Assembly: GCA_001574975.1 (NCBI GenBank)
Contig: KQ965890.1
Span: forward strand, 1-57,435
Source: Gonapodya prolifera JEL478
Taxonomy: Eukaryota > Monoblepharomycota > Monoblepharidomycetes > Monoblepharidales > Gonapodyaceae
DNA: 57,435 nt
Reading direction: 5' to 3'
Shown here: one piece after another, positions 30,762 through 42,662 of the stretch
Layout of the letters: each line of letters begins with the position of its first letter
Position numbering within the stretch: position 1 is the first letter of the stretch
Position numbers and translations under genes: made by a program
The notes under the pieces: generated by a model
What the model was told of the DNA's origin: nothing
What the model saw: only the letters and a program-made list of their open reading frames with translations
Database searches by the model: none

Positions 30762-32567
30762 ATGACTCGATTGCTCCTGACGCTGCTGGCGGTCGTCCTT
30801 ACGGCGACGACGGTGCTCGCTCAGTTCTCCTACGGTGCGTGGTGATTGCGCCAGGCTGACCTTTTCTTCAGGGGGGGCGATTTCTCTTCACCAACCACGG
30901 GAGGACCTTGGAAGCTGGACCACAACACCAACCTATGTACTGGAATTTGTATTGCCAGGAAGTTAGCTCTCACTGGACACCAATCACCCCTGTACCACTG
31001 CTCGCCTTTCATGTGACATTTCCTTCTCACAATTCTCTGCCCATCTCGTTCAGACAACCCCACTTACTTCCCCTCGGCCTGCAAAAAGTACGTCTTACTG
31101 CTCTCTTCCTCCTTGCCCCGTTCTAACCTCTCTCTGTCACCCTTGTCACCTTCATCCACCAATCAAAGACAAGGCCAAATCGCCGTCATATACGCCGAAG
31201 GTCCCTCGTAAGTCTCTTATCTCTCTCTTTCCCACTTCTACCCTCGCCTTACTCTCGTCCAACGAATACCTACTGGCGCTTTGGGCCACCAGGAAATACA
31301 CCTCGCTCATCTACCAAAACCTCGTCGCTGCCGGCCTGCCCGCGGCAAACATGAGCTTCTTCCCCGTCACGACGTACCTCAAAGATGTAAGTACACGCCT
31401 TGTTCGGCCCCGGGTCCGGTCTCTCGCGTTTGTGTGGTTGTTGGTACTAACAAGTCGTTTGCTGGCGCCGATTGGGTGACAGGTCACGAGTAACGTCCCC
31501 CTCAGCCAAGTCGGAAAGGCCGGCGCTTTTATTGGCATGCGTGAGTCCACCATAATCCCCACGTCCCTCCACGCTCTCTGGACTCATCTCATAACCGCCC
31601 TCGTTATCCCCCAACTCAAAACTCAATACCTCCAGGATGGACCACGCAACAAAAGCTCAGCAGCCTCTCGGCGGCCCAGATCGCGACCCAGCTCGAATCC
31701 GACTGTACCCAGATCATGACCTATACCGGAAAGGCGCCCAAATGTGAGTCCTCCGTGCCACTCGTTGACGTGGCCATTTTACATGAACCGGCTGATCGTA
31801 ACCCATGTGTGCCGAACGCGTGCAGACATCTTCCTCCCCCGTGACCAAGTCGACGAGCCCTCGTACAACGCCGTCAAGGCGCAAGGATACGTCGTAAGTT
31901 GGTTGTTCTTCAAACCAACGGCTCCGACAGCCCTCATGTCAACCACTGACCTCACCTCACTCACTCCCCCTCTCACCGCCATCCACCCCAGCCCGTCGCC
32001 TACAACTTGGACTCCCTCGACTACTCATTCAACGGCACCGACACCGCCACCTGCATCAACGGTGTGCAGACCGCCTACATCGCCACCCTCGGCCAACTCC
32101 CCGCCGGGTCGGCGTACTGGATCGCCCTACAGAGGGATTTGATCCAGTGCACGGCAGATTCGGCAGCGACGGTGTATACGACGATCAAGAACTATGGGTA
32201 CACGTGGGTGGATATCGGGACCTGCCTTGGTGACACCTCGCCCTACAAGACCTGTGAGTGGTAGTACCCCAATCCTTCTACCACAGACCAGACTTCAACC
32301 GTCCATTCACCCCGTCACCCCACAGCCTGCACCGCGTCCGGCGGCTCGGCCCCACCCCCCGCCAGCGCTGCAGCCAGCGGCGGCGCCTCGGCCACAACGG
32401 CGCCCAGGCCACCTCCCTCGGCCACGACCGCCGGCGGGGCCGCTGCTGCGACTGGAACCGGAACTGCAGCTGCCAAGCCTGGTGCCGCTACCCCCGCGCG
32501 CTTCTCGTGGTCCGTGTACGCGACCCTGGCCGTCGCTGTTGTGATTGCGGCGGTGGTGAGGTTGTAA
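30762..32567 (+). CDS. GPI-type NodB-fold pseudoenzyme, chitin deacetylase-like (copy 2)
   Basis: Nine exons with consistent phases: 30762-30834, 31054-31087, 31169-31207, 31293-31386, 31483-31540, 31636-31743, 31826-31893, 31992-32253 and 32326-32567, giving 325 residues. There is a signal peptide (LLLTLLAVVLTATTVLA), a NodB-like domain, an Ala/Thr/Gly tail and a hydrophobic C terminus typical of GPI anchoring. Against active CE4 enzymes, TFDDGPS reads IYAEGPS, the HxxxH metal site is missing near GAFIGMRWTT, RxPY reads IFLPRD and LxHD reads IALQRD, while DSLDY keeps motif 4. The Cys in CLGDTSPY and the ClG pattern are retained, so the fold is likely intact. Expression and function are unknown; loss of catalysis is inferred from residues. 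Confidence 0.78.
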
Positions 32568-32908
32568 ACATGAAAAGGAAGGATGGTATCAAGGATAGAG
32601 TGATGTGCCCACGTACGTGAAGTGAAGGTTGTATACCCGTTGTTGGAGACGCCGCGCATGTGCATGTGCGTGTACGTGGGCGTGGGGCGGAATGGACGGA
32701 TGAACATTCACAAAAGTACTTGCATTTGAAGTATGTCACGAAACGAGCGAGCTTCAATAAAGTGGAATTTGCAATTCTTCGTACCTGCGTCGGGCTCCCA
32801 ATTGTGGCTGGAGAGAGACCGTAGTGTAGTTGCATGCTCTAATCATCTTCCACCAACACTCCAGATAATTTGCAATCCACCACACCCACCCACCCTCACC
32901 GTCCAACC
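32568..32908. other. Intergenic region
   Basis: 341 bp between the stop of the NodB-fold gene and the next ATG at 32909. I see no gene or repeat; it probably contains a terminator and a promoter. Confidence 0.5.
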
Positions 32909-35171
32909 ATGTCCGCCTTCACATTCTCTGCCCCCTCAGAACCCCTGTCGACGCGAAAACGGCCTCGCGACGATGATGCCATGGACACAGGCGACGATTT
33001 GGGTGAATCTGGAGTTGATTCCCATGAGACAGCCATGCGCGCCGCCGAGGAGGGCGCTGGAAGGGCGGCAAAGGCTATAAGAACGGATGATGTGCCCACG
33101 GTGGAGATTTTGTCGCAGGGTGAGGCGATCGATGGGTTGGCTGCGGATGTGTTTTCGCATGGGAAGAAGCGGACGAGGGATTCGGTTGGCGGAGCGAACG
33201 AAGAAGAAAACGTGACAGAAGTAGCAGACATTCAGGCCGAAATGGACTCCGAGAATGCTCGCGTGAGCAAGTTTGTGAGGACAATGTCAAAGGATGAGAA
33301 GAACGAAGACGCGAGGAAGGTGGAACCGGATCCTGACGAACCGTGAGTCAAAACAGCAGTTTTGAGTCGCGATGTGACGTTCGTTTTGCTATCTCGTGTG
33401 TCAAGAGGATGCTGAATCACCCTTCTCATTCCCGGCTTCACCTCAGACTCATCCGCTGCACGCTCCACCCCACCTGCCGCTTCCTACCTCCCTTCACCAT
33501 CCCCTTATACGAGAAACACTATGCACGCGTACACACCAACCGGTGCGCCGTTTGCGTGCGTACGCTTCCGACGGCCCGGTTGCTGGAAATTCATGTGCAG
33601 GAGTGCCATGATTCGTGGTTTGCGGTCAGGGCTGGTAGGGGGGAGAGTATGGTACGTTTAGTGAGGCGAGGATTTGAAGGCGTTGATAAGGTATCCTCGA
33701 GTGATTTTTGCCTGACAATGTGACCTACACTGCACAGTACGCATGCCTCCACACACTCACCGTCCCATCTACCGAGCCTTCCTCCACCACCTCACCACCC
33801 TCGGCCGACGTCACGTCCACTCTGGCCTCATACAAAATCGTCCCCTGCGACCGGACCTTCCTCACCCCCGGTCAGCGCGACGCTCACCTCATCAGGAACC
33901 ACAGCTACCCCGCGAGCTACGTCCGGTCCAAGCAGTTCTTGGAGCTGATGGTGCTGGGGATGGGTGAGGGCGAGGCGGAGTGGTGGAGGGGCGAGTTGGA
34001 AGGGCGGCGGAGTACCGTGCCGTTGCAGTCAGGTGAAGCTGCCCAGACCGTGGAAAGCGGGGCTTTGAAATCTGACGCAGGAGTTCAGGCAGTGCGAGAA
34101 GCTGTACGACCGTCCAACATTCATGATGACCGTGCCCTGGGAAAAGCATCCACCGGTGGCAAAGCACTACGTACCAGGGCCACTGCTGACCATGTTAACT
34201 CCTCTGCTGCAAGTTTACAGTCTAAACCTACCAAAAGCACCACCATGGACGTCTCGGACGAAGAAGAACCTGCTCCTGCTCCTCCCCGCCGTGGCATTTC
34301 GGGTGTCGCTGACATTCTCCAACGGATCGCTAAGGAGGGGAGCGCCGCGCCTGCAGCGGCGCAGTCCACCGAGGTACAACCATCACCGTTGGTCGTGGCT
34401 CAATCGGCGACTTTGGCGGTCGCGCAATCGCCTATTGGTGAGGCTTTGGTGGTTCCGCAGACGATGACGAGCAGACAACGTAAAACGCTCGCGTATCGGG
34501 AGAAGGTCGCACAGTTTCGGAAAGGCAGGGGTGGGAAGGGAGGAATGGGCGCTTTGTCTGATGGGAAAGACGTCGTGTCGCAGGTTGAAGTGTCGGGTGG
34601 TGATACGATGGAGGTTGATGCTGGACCGATTCCTTTGGAGAGGGCTACGTCAGATGGGAGTTTTTGTGCGGCTCCTGGTGGTAGAGGCCGTGGAAGAGGA
34701 CGTGGTGGACGTGGTAAGGCGTGGGCAAGCCCAAGGAGTCCAAGTCTGCCGGGGCAAATGGACACCGATGCGCTCGTTGCTGAAGCAGGCAGCGATATCA
34801 GCGTACCATTTCCGCATGAGACCACATCCCGTGGACGAGGTCGAGGTCGTGGAAGAGGACGCGGCGGGAAGTGGGTGAAAAGCGGACCCGACACTTCCCT
34901 CCTTGTTACTGGAGACTCTCCGGACCCACCGGCCTCCGACACCCTTTCAACTATCACGAACGCTTTCTCGAGCATCCGCGTATCCCAGTCCCCATCCCAA
35001 TTCTCGTTCGGACGCGGCGCCCACCGCGCTTTTGGGACGACTATGCACAGGGATCACATGGAGTGGACCTTTGGGCGAATTCTGAGGGCGCATAAGACTA
35101 ATAGGCCGTTCGTGGTGTATGGAGAGGATGGGGCGGTCGTGGAAGTGCGACAGAGGGTTGGTGGGAACTAG
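32909..35171 (+). CDS. ZNF511-like C2H2 zinc-finger protein with RGG tail
   Basis: Three exons: 32909-33342, 33447-33651 and 33738-35171. Phases fit when the first acceptor is TTCACCTCAG at 33446; an alternative acceptor 40 nt upstream also fits. The core is CTLHPTCRF..YEKHYARVH, then CAVCVRTLPTARLLEIHVQECHDSWF, then a third finger CDRTFLTPGQRDAHLIRNH. This order, and the LLEIHxxExHDSxF phrase, match the conserved eukaryotic ZNF511 family. The N terminus is acidic, and the long C-terminal half is disordered with two RG-rich runs (GRGRGRGGRG) that may bind RNA. Molecular role is poorly defined for the family. Total about 690 residues, longer than animal members. Confidence 0.78.
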
Positions 35172-35309
35172 GGTCTGGGCCACGACAAATGATATCAAAA
35201 CAAAATTGGAATTCAATTTTCATCCTACAATGGAATCAAATCGTGCAAAATCTCCATTACAATTTTTGCTGTCGTCAAGCTTTCACCATTTCTCTGATAA
35301 CCCCCCACA

Positions 35310-37150
35310 TCAAGCGACAGTCGCAACCCCTTTCATGACCAGGCTGTATATTTCATCGTAGCAAACCTCGCAGATCCCCTGATTGATGATGATGTCGGAG
35401 GAGAGGAAGGCGTAGGCGTATTGCCCGCACGTGAGCCTGTGAAGCGATTACGCCTGCATCAGTCCCACGGACACGGAGTGGTGCGCCTGGGCGAGAGCGA
35501 AATTACCATGCGTGATCTATCGTGTCGGGAGCGTGCTGCCCGAGCTTGCCCCTCAGACCAATGAGAGGTACTTTCCCCGCCGCGGAGTCGTCCATGATCG
35601 GATAACCGCTGTCCACCATCGTGAGAAGTACGAGGTCTGCGAGCTATGCACAGCCCCGAAAGAGAGCCAAACGACTTCTTGCGGCACACGTCATTTAGCT
35701 CTCACCAACCTGATTGATCTCTTTCACTGTGACGAGAATCCTCTTGCAATAGGTGCGCACGGTGCGGACTGGTTTTGTCTGTAGTTCTTCGGACGATGCC
35801 ATTGGGAATGCTTTGCGGTCGAGGTAGTTGGCGCGACGTGGGTGGGAAGTTCGGAGAGGATACTTGATATCCTTGATTTCCATCGGTCGTCAAATGACAA
35901 CACGTCAGTCATTATCGATATAGATCTCACCACACAACCAGTTTCTTCCCGTTTGTCCCCGTTATCCCAACGACCGTCATACTCATTCTCCTCTCGTAAT
36001 CTGGCGAATCGCAGAACCAGCCGTGTGTAAACCTGGTCGTTCCCCCGGCCCCGGGGGTGACTGAGGCGATGATGTGGCGGAAAAATGACTGCGTGCTTAG
36101 ATCAGTAGTGAACTCGAAGAGCGATGTGCCGAGGAGATTCGGGAATGTGAATCTGGGAAAGGCGCGAACCCGCCATAGACGGGATCAATGATCAGGTGCC
36201 AAACAAAGCGAAGCGATTCTGGCTGGTGTACACACCTGACCATGTACTGTGGAAGCGGTGACGGGCAGTTCTCTTTGATGCATTCATACGATCCTTACGT
36301 CAATGATGACGCCACCACTCCGAATATCCACAAGACTGTGGTTTGGCTGAACTTTGAAAACTAGTGGGTTTCAAAGTTCATGGATGCTCCGGAATTGTGT
36401 CCTCCGGAATCGCGGTAAATAGGGTTCAAGAAAAATTCCAGACGATTCCGTTGAAAGAGGTTTCATTCGATCACGGAAATGTAGGGGGGAGAAGCGACTT
36501 TCCACATTCCCACCCACCGTAGCGATGCGAAGCAGCACGGATAACTCACGCAATACTGCGAATCACTGTCTGGGTCCTGTGGAACTTTAACCGGAATCGT
36601 GTGCCGAAGGGATGGCACGTTTGGAGGGAGATTTCTGACTTAAGGACTCTTTGTGCGTGAATAGCTTGGAGTACGTCTCGAAGTCTTTCCGTCAATCGAT
36701 TTCCAGTCTGGGAAGCCTTGGTGCTTGCCATTTGGTTCTTGTTCTTTGGCAGTGTCGACCGCGCGCACCAGTCTCCAATTGGCAACCGGCGTGGGGTCTG
36801 GCACAAAATGGAACAGGAAATGTACATGTATTTGAGAGTGCAAATACAAGTGGAGAAGGTGTCCTGAGTTGTGGAAGTTGAGGACATCGGTCGCCTTCAA
36901 GTCCTCATCTCATGCAAGACCAATTACTTGTCTATCAATTATCAAAAGAGCACCTAATGACATCGTCTTTGTGCGTGGTGCACGGTTGATTCCAGAGAGT
37001 TGCGATTCCGTGTGAGTTTCCAGAGCATTCCAGCAACGATTTTGAAGCTGGAATCGTCTGGAATCCCCAAAAAAATTCCAGAGTAAATTCCGGAGAGCAT
37101 TCCATGAACTTTGAAGCCCACTACTTTGCCGTCTTGACGGGAGGTCAGTA
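35310..37150 (-). pseudogene. Multi-exon gene relic of unknown function, interrupted by a MITE
   Basis: On the minus strand I can chain protein-like exons. These are GKVVFKVQPNHSLVDIRSGG (split by the element at 36364-37121), YECIKENCPSPLPQYMV, FTFPNLLGTSLFEFTTDLS..TRFTHGWFCDSPDYERRMS, KPVRTVRTYCKRILVTVKEI, LADLVLLTMVDSGYPIMDDS and TCGQYAYAFLSSDI..ICEVCYDEIYSLVMKG, ending with a stop at 35310. Junctions look like GT..AG introns in several places, for example at the CCCAG before the FTFPN exon. One frame change or extra intron is needed near 36285. I do not recognise the family. The 5' end is unclear. It was a real gene, now disrupted. Confidence 0.45.
36364..37121. mobile_element. 758-bp non-autonomous inverted-repeat element (MITE-like), TA-flanked
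   Basis: Ends are GTGGGTTTCAAAGTTCATGG at 36364 and its near reverse complement finishing at 37121, flanked by TA on both sides (36362-36363, 37122-37123). The inverted similarity extends inward with small gaps through CCGGAATT and ATTCCAGACGATTCC. No transposase is inside. TA flanks suggest mobilisation by a Tc1/mariner-type transposase, but the ends do not match those of the 6730 element. Confidence 0.7.
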
Positions 37151-37262
37151 AATCAATACAATTATGATCGTATTTTAGACAATGTTAGTGTTATTGCTGA
37201 CTCTGGAAACGGCTACCTGGTAAGCACCCAATTGTGCTCACTCGAAAGCGAGAAGTCAGTAG

Positions 37263-39297
37263 TCACAGTCGACTGTCCCCCTTCCCAATCGTGAGCGCGA
37301 GTGCAAACGCACCCAAAAAGTCCACTTCTCCGAGACCACCAGCTGGCATCACAGGTACGTGAACCATGACATTGCCGCCGTTGAAATCGAATCCACAATC
37401 CAGGTCAGCGTCACCGGCAACGAGAGCAACCTTACGAGCTCCACCGAATTTGTCTGCGAAAAGTCCGATCAGTTCGACGATAGTTGGTTGTTGTGGTGAC
37501 ATCGCCGCTGGCAGGTCGGCCAGCACGATTGCAAACACAAACCCAGCACCACCATTCGCAACCGTGTACCGCACGTCCACCTCCACACCATTCACGCTCG
37601 CTCTGCCCTCCTGCCGCACCTTCCACACTCTTGTCCCAAACACAGCTCTCCCCGACGTCCTCGCAAAGGATCCAAACACGGCCAGCCGCTTCACCTGCTC
37701 GTCCGGGATCACAGCGTCCACGCCCCTAGGCCCAACGTTGAGAAGCAAATTCCCGCCCTTGGCAACCGCGTCGATGAAATCGTGGAGAAGGGTGGCGGGT
37801 GGGGAGTATGTGGATTCGGTGTCGAAACGGTTGTATCCGAAGGAAGAGCTCATCCCGCGACATGACTCCCATTTGAACGGAGGTGGGGTGTTGAAGCGAG
37901 CGTATTCGGGTCTGTTGGAAACATGTTGCGCTATGTCACTATGCACGCCCAGGCTAGCGAAGGGAGCTGTCATCATCTCACGTGCGAAAGTCATACAGGG
38001 GTGGAGCCGCTCCCAGCTTTCCGTCGTCTCTGCTCCCCGAACTGCTTTTTTTTCGGTCAAGGGCGCCTTTCACGATCCAGTCGACGAGATACTTGACAGG
38101 TGCCCACCGGAGCAATTGCGCCAGCAGTGTCTGCGTGGACCACCTATCCCACCACATCCCAATATCACCTTTCTCTCACGCGCCACTCTTAAGGTCCGAA
38201 CGAACGAAGTCTCACCTATCATTCGCGACGCCCTCCGGAACAGAGTTATAATACTCCGCGAAGAGATTCGCAAGGGAAGATGTGGAGCCTGCGTATGCGA
38301 TATCGTTCCAGAGAATCGAGGGGTGGTAGCGAGAGATTAGCTCGCGGAAGTGAGCGTCGGCGTAGGCGGGGTAGGAGCCTGTGGGTACTGTGGGGAAGGA
38401 GGTGTGAGGTTATGGTCGGGTCAAGAACTGAGAAGCATTGGGTCACAGATCATCAAGTGAGGACAACGTGCTGTTGTTTCCACTGGAAGCACTTCCTCCA
38501 GCCCTCGTCACCCACTATTCACTCGATTTGTCCTCTATCTACGTCACCAAAACAACCCGTGAAACTCACCGCTAGCAGCCAGATCCCCCAACGTCTTCAC
38601 TGGCGCCGTCTCAAACGTCCAATCCAATCCTCCCGAGTAATAAACGCCAAACCTCATTCCCCTGGCTCTCACAGCTTCCGCCAACTCTCCTACAACGTCC
38701 CGCTCGGAACACCACCGCGCATTGAACGGATTCCGCGTCTGCGTCGGCCACAGGCAGTACCCATCGTGGTGTTTCGTGACCAACACGACGTATTTGGCTC
38801 CGGCGCGAGAGAACAGGTCGGCCCAAACGTTGGGGTCCCATGAGGCGACGGCGGCTTCGAAGGTAGGTTGGAAGGATTCGTAAGGTTGGTTGGCGTAGGT
38901 TTGGGTGTGGTAGGCGGCGCTTGGAGTGTCGGGACTTTTAACTTTTGGATCCATTCATTTTGAGCGATGTCAAGTATCCGGGTGATCGCTATGGGGTTGA
39001 AAACGTACTGGCATTGGGGTACCACTCCGCGTAAGGAAGGTTCACAAAAGCATTGGCGTAGTCTCGCTCAATAACTTCGTGAAGGTTCGCGTCTGTCCTC
39101 GCATATGCCGGAACTGCCCAGATGCCCCAGTGGATGAAGATCTGGGCGGGGAGTCGCGAAACGACAGATTGTGGCAAACGTCAATCTAGTCCCTGAAGTG
39201 TAGACCAACAAAGAGGACTCACGCCGAACTTGGCGTCTTCGTACCACGTGGGGATGGTATGGGACTTGAGCGATTGCAGAGTTGGCTCGAATGGCAT
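37263..39297 (-). CDS. GH29 alpha-L-fucosidase
   Basis: Hydrolyses alpha-linked L-fucose from glycans by a retaining mechanism. Exon 1 (39297-39223) encodes 25 residues ending WYEDAKFG. Exon 2 (39141-39009) starts IFIHWGIWAVPAY. Later exons give KYVVLVTKHHDGYCLWPT, then ILWNDIAY with the expected nucleophile Asp, and YKWESCRG-like FKWESCRGMSSSFGYNR with GGNLLLNVGPRG, all hallmarks of GH29. No signal peptide is seen, so it may be intracellular or use an unmapped upstream exon. A run of eight A (minus strand, 38046-38053 on plus) puts GALDRKK out of frame with AVRGAETTESW; seven A would restore it. That is either a sequencing error or a recent frameshift. Confidence 0.82.
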
Positions 39298-39568
39298 GTC
39301 TGCGAAATCCTTGTCGGCACTTGTCGGATCGGGATTTGCCGAAGTGGTATGGCGTATTGTAATGCGGTTTGAATTGAAAATAGCAAGAAAAAGCTACTGG
39401 ACGCCTTCTACGACAAAAAATGAGAGTAAGGGTGATTCTTCTGGACTTGCTCGTACCAATCATTGTCAGCTACGTCCACGAGAAATACACATTCGCACAT
39501 CATACAATACATTATCAACCTGGATAACCTTGAGCCTCTCCTCTCCCATTAAAGTCCATTAATTATTC

Positions 39569-41096
39569 CTAGTAAGTAACATGCGATACCCCGAAAAAGA
39601 TGTTCACACCCGCCGCACCGGTCACGGGAGCCTGCGTGATCTCCTCACAACCTTTGGGGAGAATACTGTCATCCTTCGCAAACAGCGCCTCGAGGAACTG
39701 AATCCACTCGCCCTGGCCGGCGAAGACAACACTCATGTGGTCCATGCCGGGGTAGATGGAGTGGCGGATCCGGCTGGAGGGGTTGGCGGCGCAGTTGCCG
39801 AGGTAGGCTTTCTGGTTGACAGCAGGGTCCACGGCTTCGTCGGCGGCGCCTTCGACGACTAACATGGGAGCAGCGAGGGGGGAAAGACCGTCCGCGCGGG
39901 CGCGGGTTGTCCAGGCGTCAGCAAAGGATTGGTTGACCCAAGTGACGTCTTTGAAGACCTAGATACGTGACGTGAATACAATACGGGTGAGATGGGAGAT
40001 CGACAGTCGAAGCTAATCGCAGAAGTTCTTACCTCGTCCACCTCGAGCCCACCAAAGAGAGCTAGTCCAGATTTGTAGCACCCCCCTTGCTGTACCAATT
40101 CGAGGCGCTTGAGTGCGGCGTCGGTCAAGTACTTGCTGATATCAACCTCGCTCGCGTTCAGCCTCCTGATACTTTCGAGGAACGTCGCGGGGTAGAAGCT
40201 CGTTCCGTACATGCGCATCTTCTCCTTGAGTTCCGGCATCGCAAGTGCGCGTTGGTTGATGGCCTGTGGGTTCATCGCCGGTGCGAGGGAAACGGTACCG
40301 ACGAATCCTCCCGTCGGTTCCTCGGCCTCGTGCTCGTTGACGTGCCAGGCTGTGAGTCCGCCCTCGCTGTGACCAATGACGGCCCACTCGTAGGTCATGA
40401 GGCCGGTGGGGAAGACGGATCGGGATGCCCGAAGGGCGTTGGAAACGTCGTAAGCGTGAGATGCAGCGGCGCAGTAGTGAAATTGGGTGTCGGACCCTTG
40501 ACCGGCGTAGTCGGGAGCGATCACGGCGTAGCCTGACAGGGCGAGGTTGAAGAGGCCGGTGAATTCGTAGTAAAGGGTAGTCTGAAAGTGTGTGAATATA
40601 GTGATTAGCAATCAATGATCGAGAGGTTAGATTCACATAAATTCCTCACCTGCAAACTAGGGGCACAATGTCTAGTGATGCCCGACGTTCCGTGAGTCCA
40701 AACGGTGGTGCGGAAGGGCTTACCGGCACGTCCGTAGTGCGCTGGGTTGTAGGGAATCAAAACGAAGGCGCTGGCTGGTACTCTGATCCGGTCAACATCT
40801 TCCGAGACGTAGAGAATGCGGTAGAGTGTCAACCCAGGTGGGTAAGAGTATGCCTTGTCGAGTTCTGTTCCTGAGACCAGCTCGAATCGGAGCAGATCGC
40901 CCGGCTTTGACGTCTCTGCCGAGAAATTCGACGGGGTTTTGTAGAAGGAGCTCGTGTCAACATCTTCAACCATGTTTTCGTGCCATCTTGCCCGACTAGC
41001 AGTGTATGTTGCCGAGAGGGAGTCCTTTGATGAGTACTGGAAGAAGAGGGCGACGGCAACGGCGAGCGTTGTGCCGATTGCGAGGTTGTTGACCAT
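39569..41096 (-). CDS. Membrane-anchored alpha/beta-hydrolase (secretory-lipase-like serine esterase)
   Basis: Three exons, 41096-40650, 40581-40033 and 39958-39569, with 68- and 74-nt introns, all phase 0, give 461 residues. Residues about 3-20 (NNLAIGTTLAVAVALFF) form a membrane anchor or uncleaved signal. The nucleophile elbow is GHSEGG near residue 216, preceded by GYAVIAPDYAGQG, the pattern of fungal secretory lipases and related esterases. A likely acid lies in VVEGAADEAVD near 373 and the His in YPGMDHMS near 406. The HGTSG motif of the oxyanion region is at the end of exon 1. Substrate is unknown. It ends only 270 bp from the divergent or neighbouring GH29 start, on the same strand. 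Confidence 0.8.
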
Positions 41097-41585
41097 TGGG
41101 CGATGGAATTCGGACGGATTCGCTGATTTTTTCGGTTTTATCAGCTCCCGTTCGATTGCAAAAATGTGCGGTCCGTCGGGAGAGTTATTGGCGGTTTTGG
41201 TCCGGCCAGAGCACTCCACACTCCTACCAAATCGAAAGGTGTGAGCGATTCGATGGCCGTAAGATGCCGGAAGTGTCCGGAAACTCTCCGGAATGTGTAG
41301 CTACATCTTAGATGTTAATACGGGAGCGATATTGTAGATGTTTCTACCGTACGACTTGTATCACCTGAACTGAAATGATGAGTGCTGACATCTGTGACCA
41401 CGTCGTGGGAGGCTGGGGAGTCAGGTTATTTTCCACTGGAACAGGACGGAGGGTGGAGGGCGGTTGAGGGCGGGAGTTTGATAGAAGGTGCAGTTGATGT
41501 ATGATGCGGCCCCCTCACGGATATCACCTCTGCCTGCCAAAAAAGTAGCATACTGTACAATAAAGCTCTGTAACAGATAGGTAGA
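41097..41585. other. Intergenic region
   Basis: About 490 bp upstream of the hydrolase start and before the F-box relic. No gene, RNA or repeat recognised. Confidence 0.5.
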
Positions 41586-42662
41586 GTGCTAAATGAACTT
41601 TCTGATTGGGCATGGGGACAGAACTTAGCGGTGTCGGCTGACCATTTTGCCCTGTTTCTCCTTCCACTCGAACTCTCTCAAAAATCTCTCATCACCTCCC
41701 CGTGCGAGCAATCTTCCGCCTTTCCTCCTCCTCAAACTCCCTTCGCCAAATCGTTTCGCTCTTTCCAGTCTGGGAGCGCGATTCTGACTATACGGACTGT
41801 CTGGCCCAGCTGGCGCGATGGGTCGCTCCTACCCTTTATTGTTCGGTTTCCACCGCGAAGGGCAACATTACGAGGGGAATCACGGAAGCGACATTCGATG
41901 GAACATCAGTGAAAACGCCGATGCTGATTTCGGCCCTTCAGCTTGCCCCGCGTTCAGAGACTGTCATTTCGGAACTGCGAAGCAATTAAAGTTTCTAACA
42001 GCCGCGCGGTTGACAGAGTCATAGACGCACCATTGTGTCGAGGCGCGTAAAGTGAGAGGACGTGCCGCTCCGGTACGTTGATATCCAGGGGAACTGTTGT
42101 ACATCCCACAACACCATCATTCCGATACTCGCACGGCAGCTGAAGAGTCATATTCCGGACCTTGTGATCGTTACGGACAAGTGTGAGAATTGCGGGCGTG
42201 ACCTGGGGCGCGCATATTTGGACGACAGGCTGGAAGGTGACAAGGTTGTGAGCGCGTGGTCTCTTCCGACTCACCAATCCAGCGGCGATGTAAACGCCAT
42301 TGCTGGAGCTGCACGCACCAGATGGTTTGCGATATGTGCCAGGAAGTCGAGGATGACGCGCCCGACGGAGATTCATGGCACGAGGATTTAAGTTACAGCG
42401 TCAGACTGCGTGAGGTGTCTTGAAGACAGTTGCCGGCGCGTTTGGTTCCAGAACATGTGCGATAAGTTTTTGTGTCCGGGGTACATATGCCGCAGCTGTG
42501 TGGCAGGAGGGAAAGATTTGGACGGGTTCTGAGGTGAACCTGCGCGAGGTTTACCGAGACATATCTGCAGGCGGAGACCGACGTCCGATACTCCATGTCA
42601 GGATGAATGGGATGCCGAGTGTAGTTCTGACGGAGATGCTTCCGCTGATGGCTAGTCTCTGA
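41586..42662 (+). pseudogene. Degenerate paralogue of the F-box/Cys-rich gene at 43249
   Basis: Nucleotide similarity with 43249-44260 is evident along its length. Examples are GGCGCGATGG at 41811 versus 43465, ACATTCGATGGAACATC versus ACATTCGATGGGACGGC, and LRYVDIQGN/LRYLDIQGT in translation. The reading frame is broken many times, the F-box start is eroded, and part of the Cys-rich region is missing. The remaining piece GTTACGGACAAGTGTGAGAA matches the KCNEC start of the zinc region in the intact gene. Confidence 0.75.

Noticed and set aside
30885-30965. An extra exon of the 30762 gene between exon 1 and DNPTYFP.
   Set aside because: Skipping it gives a phase-correct join that mirrors the partner gene on the other strand; the alternative is in phase but has no counterpart there.
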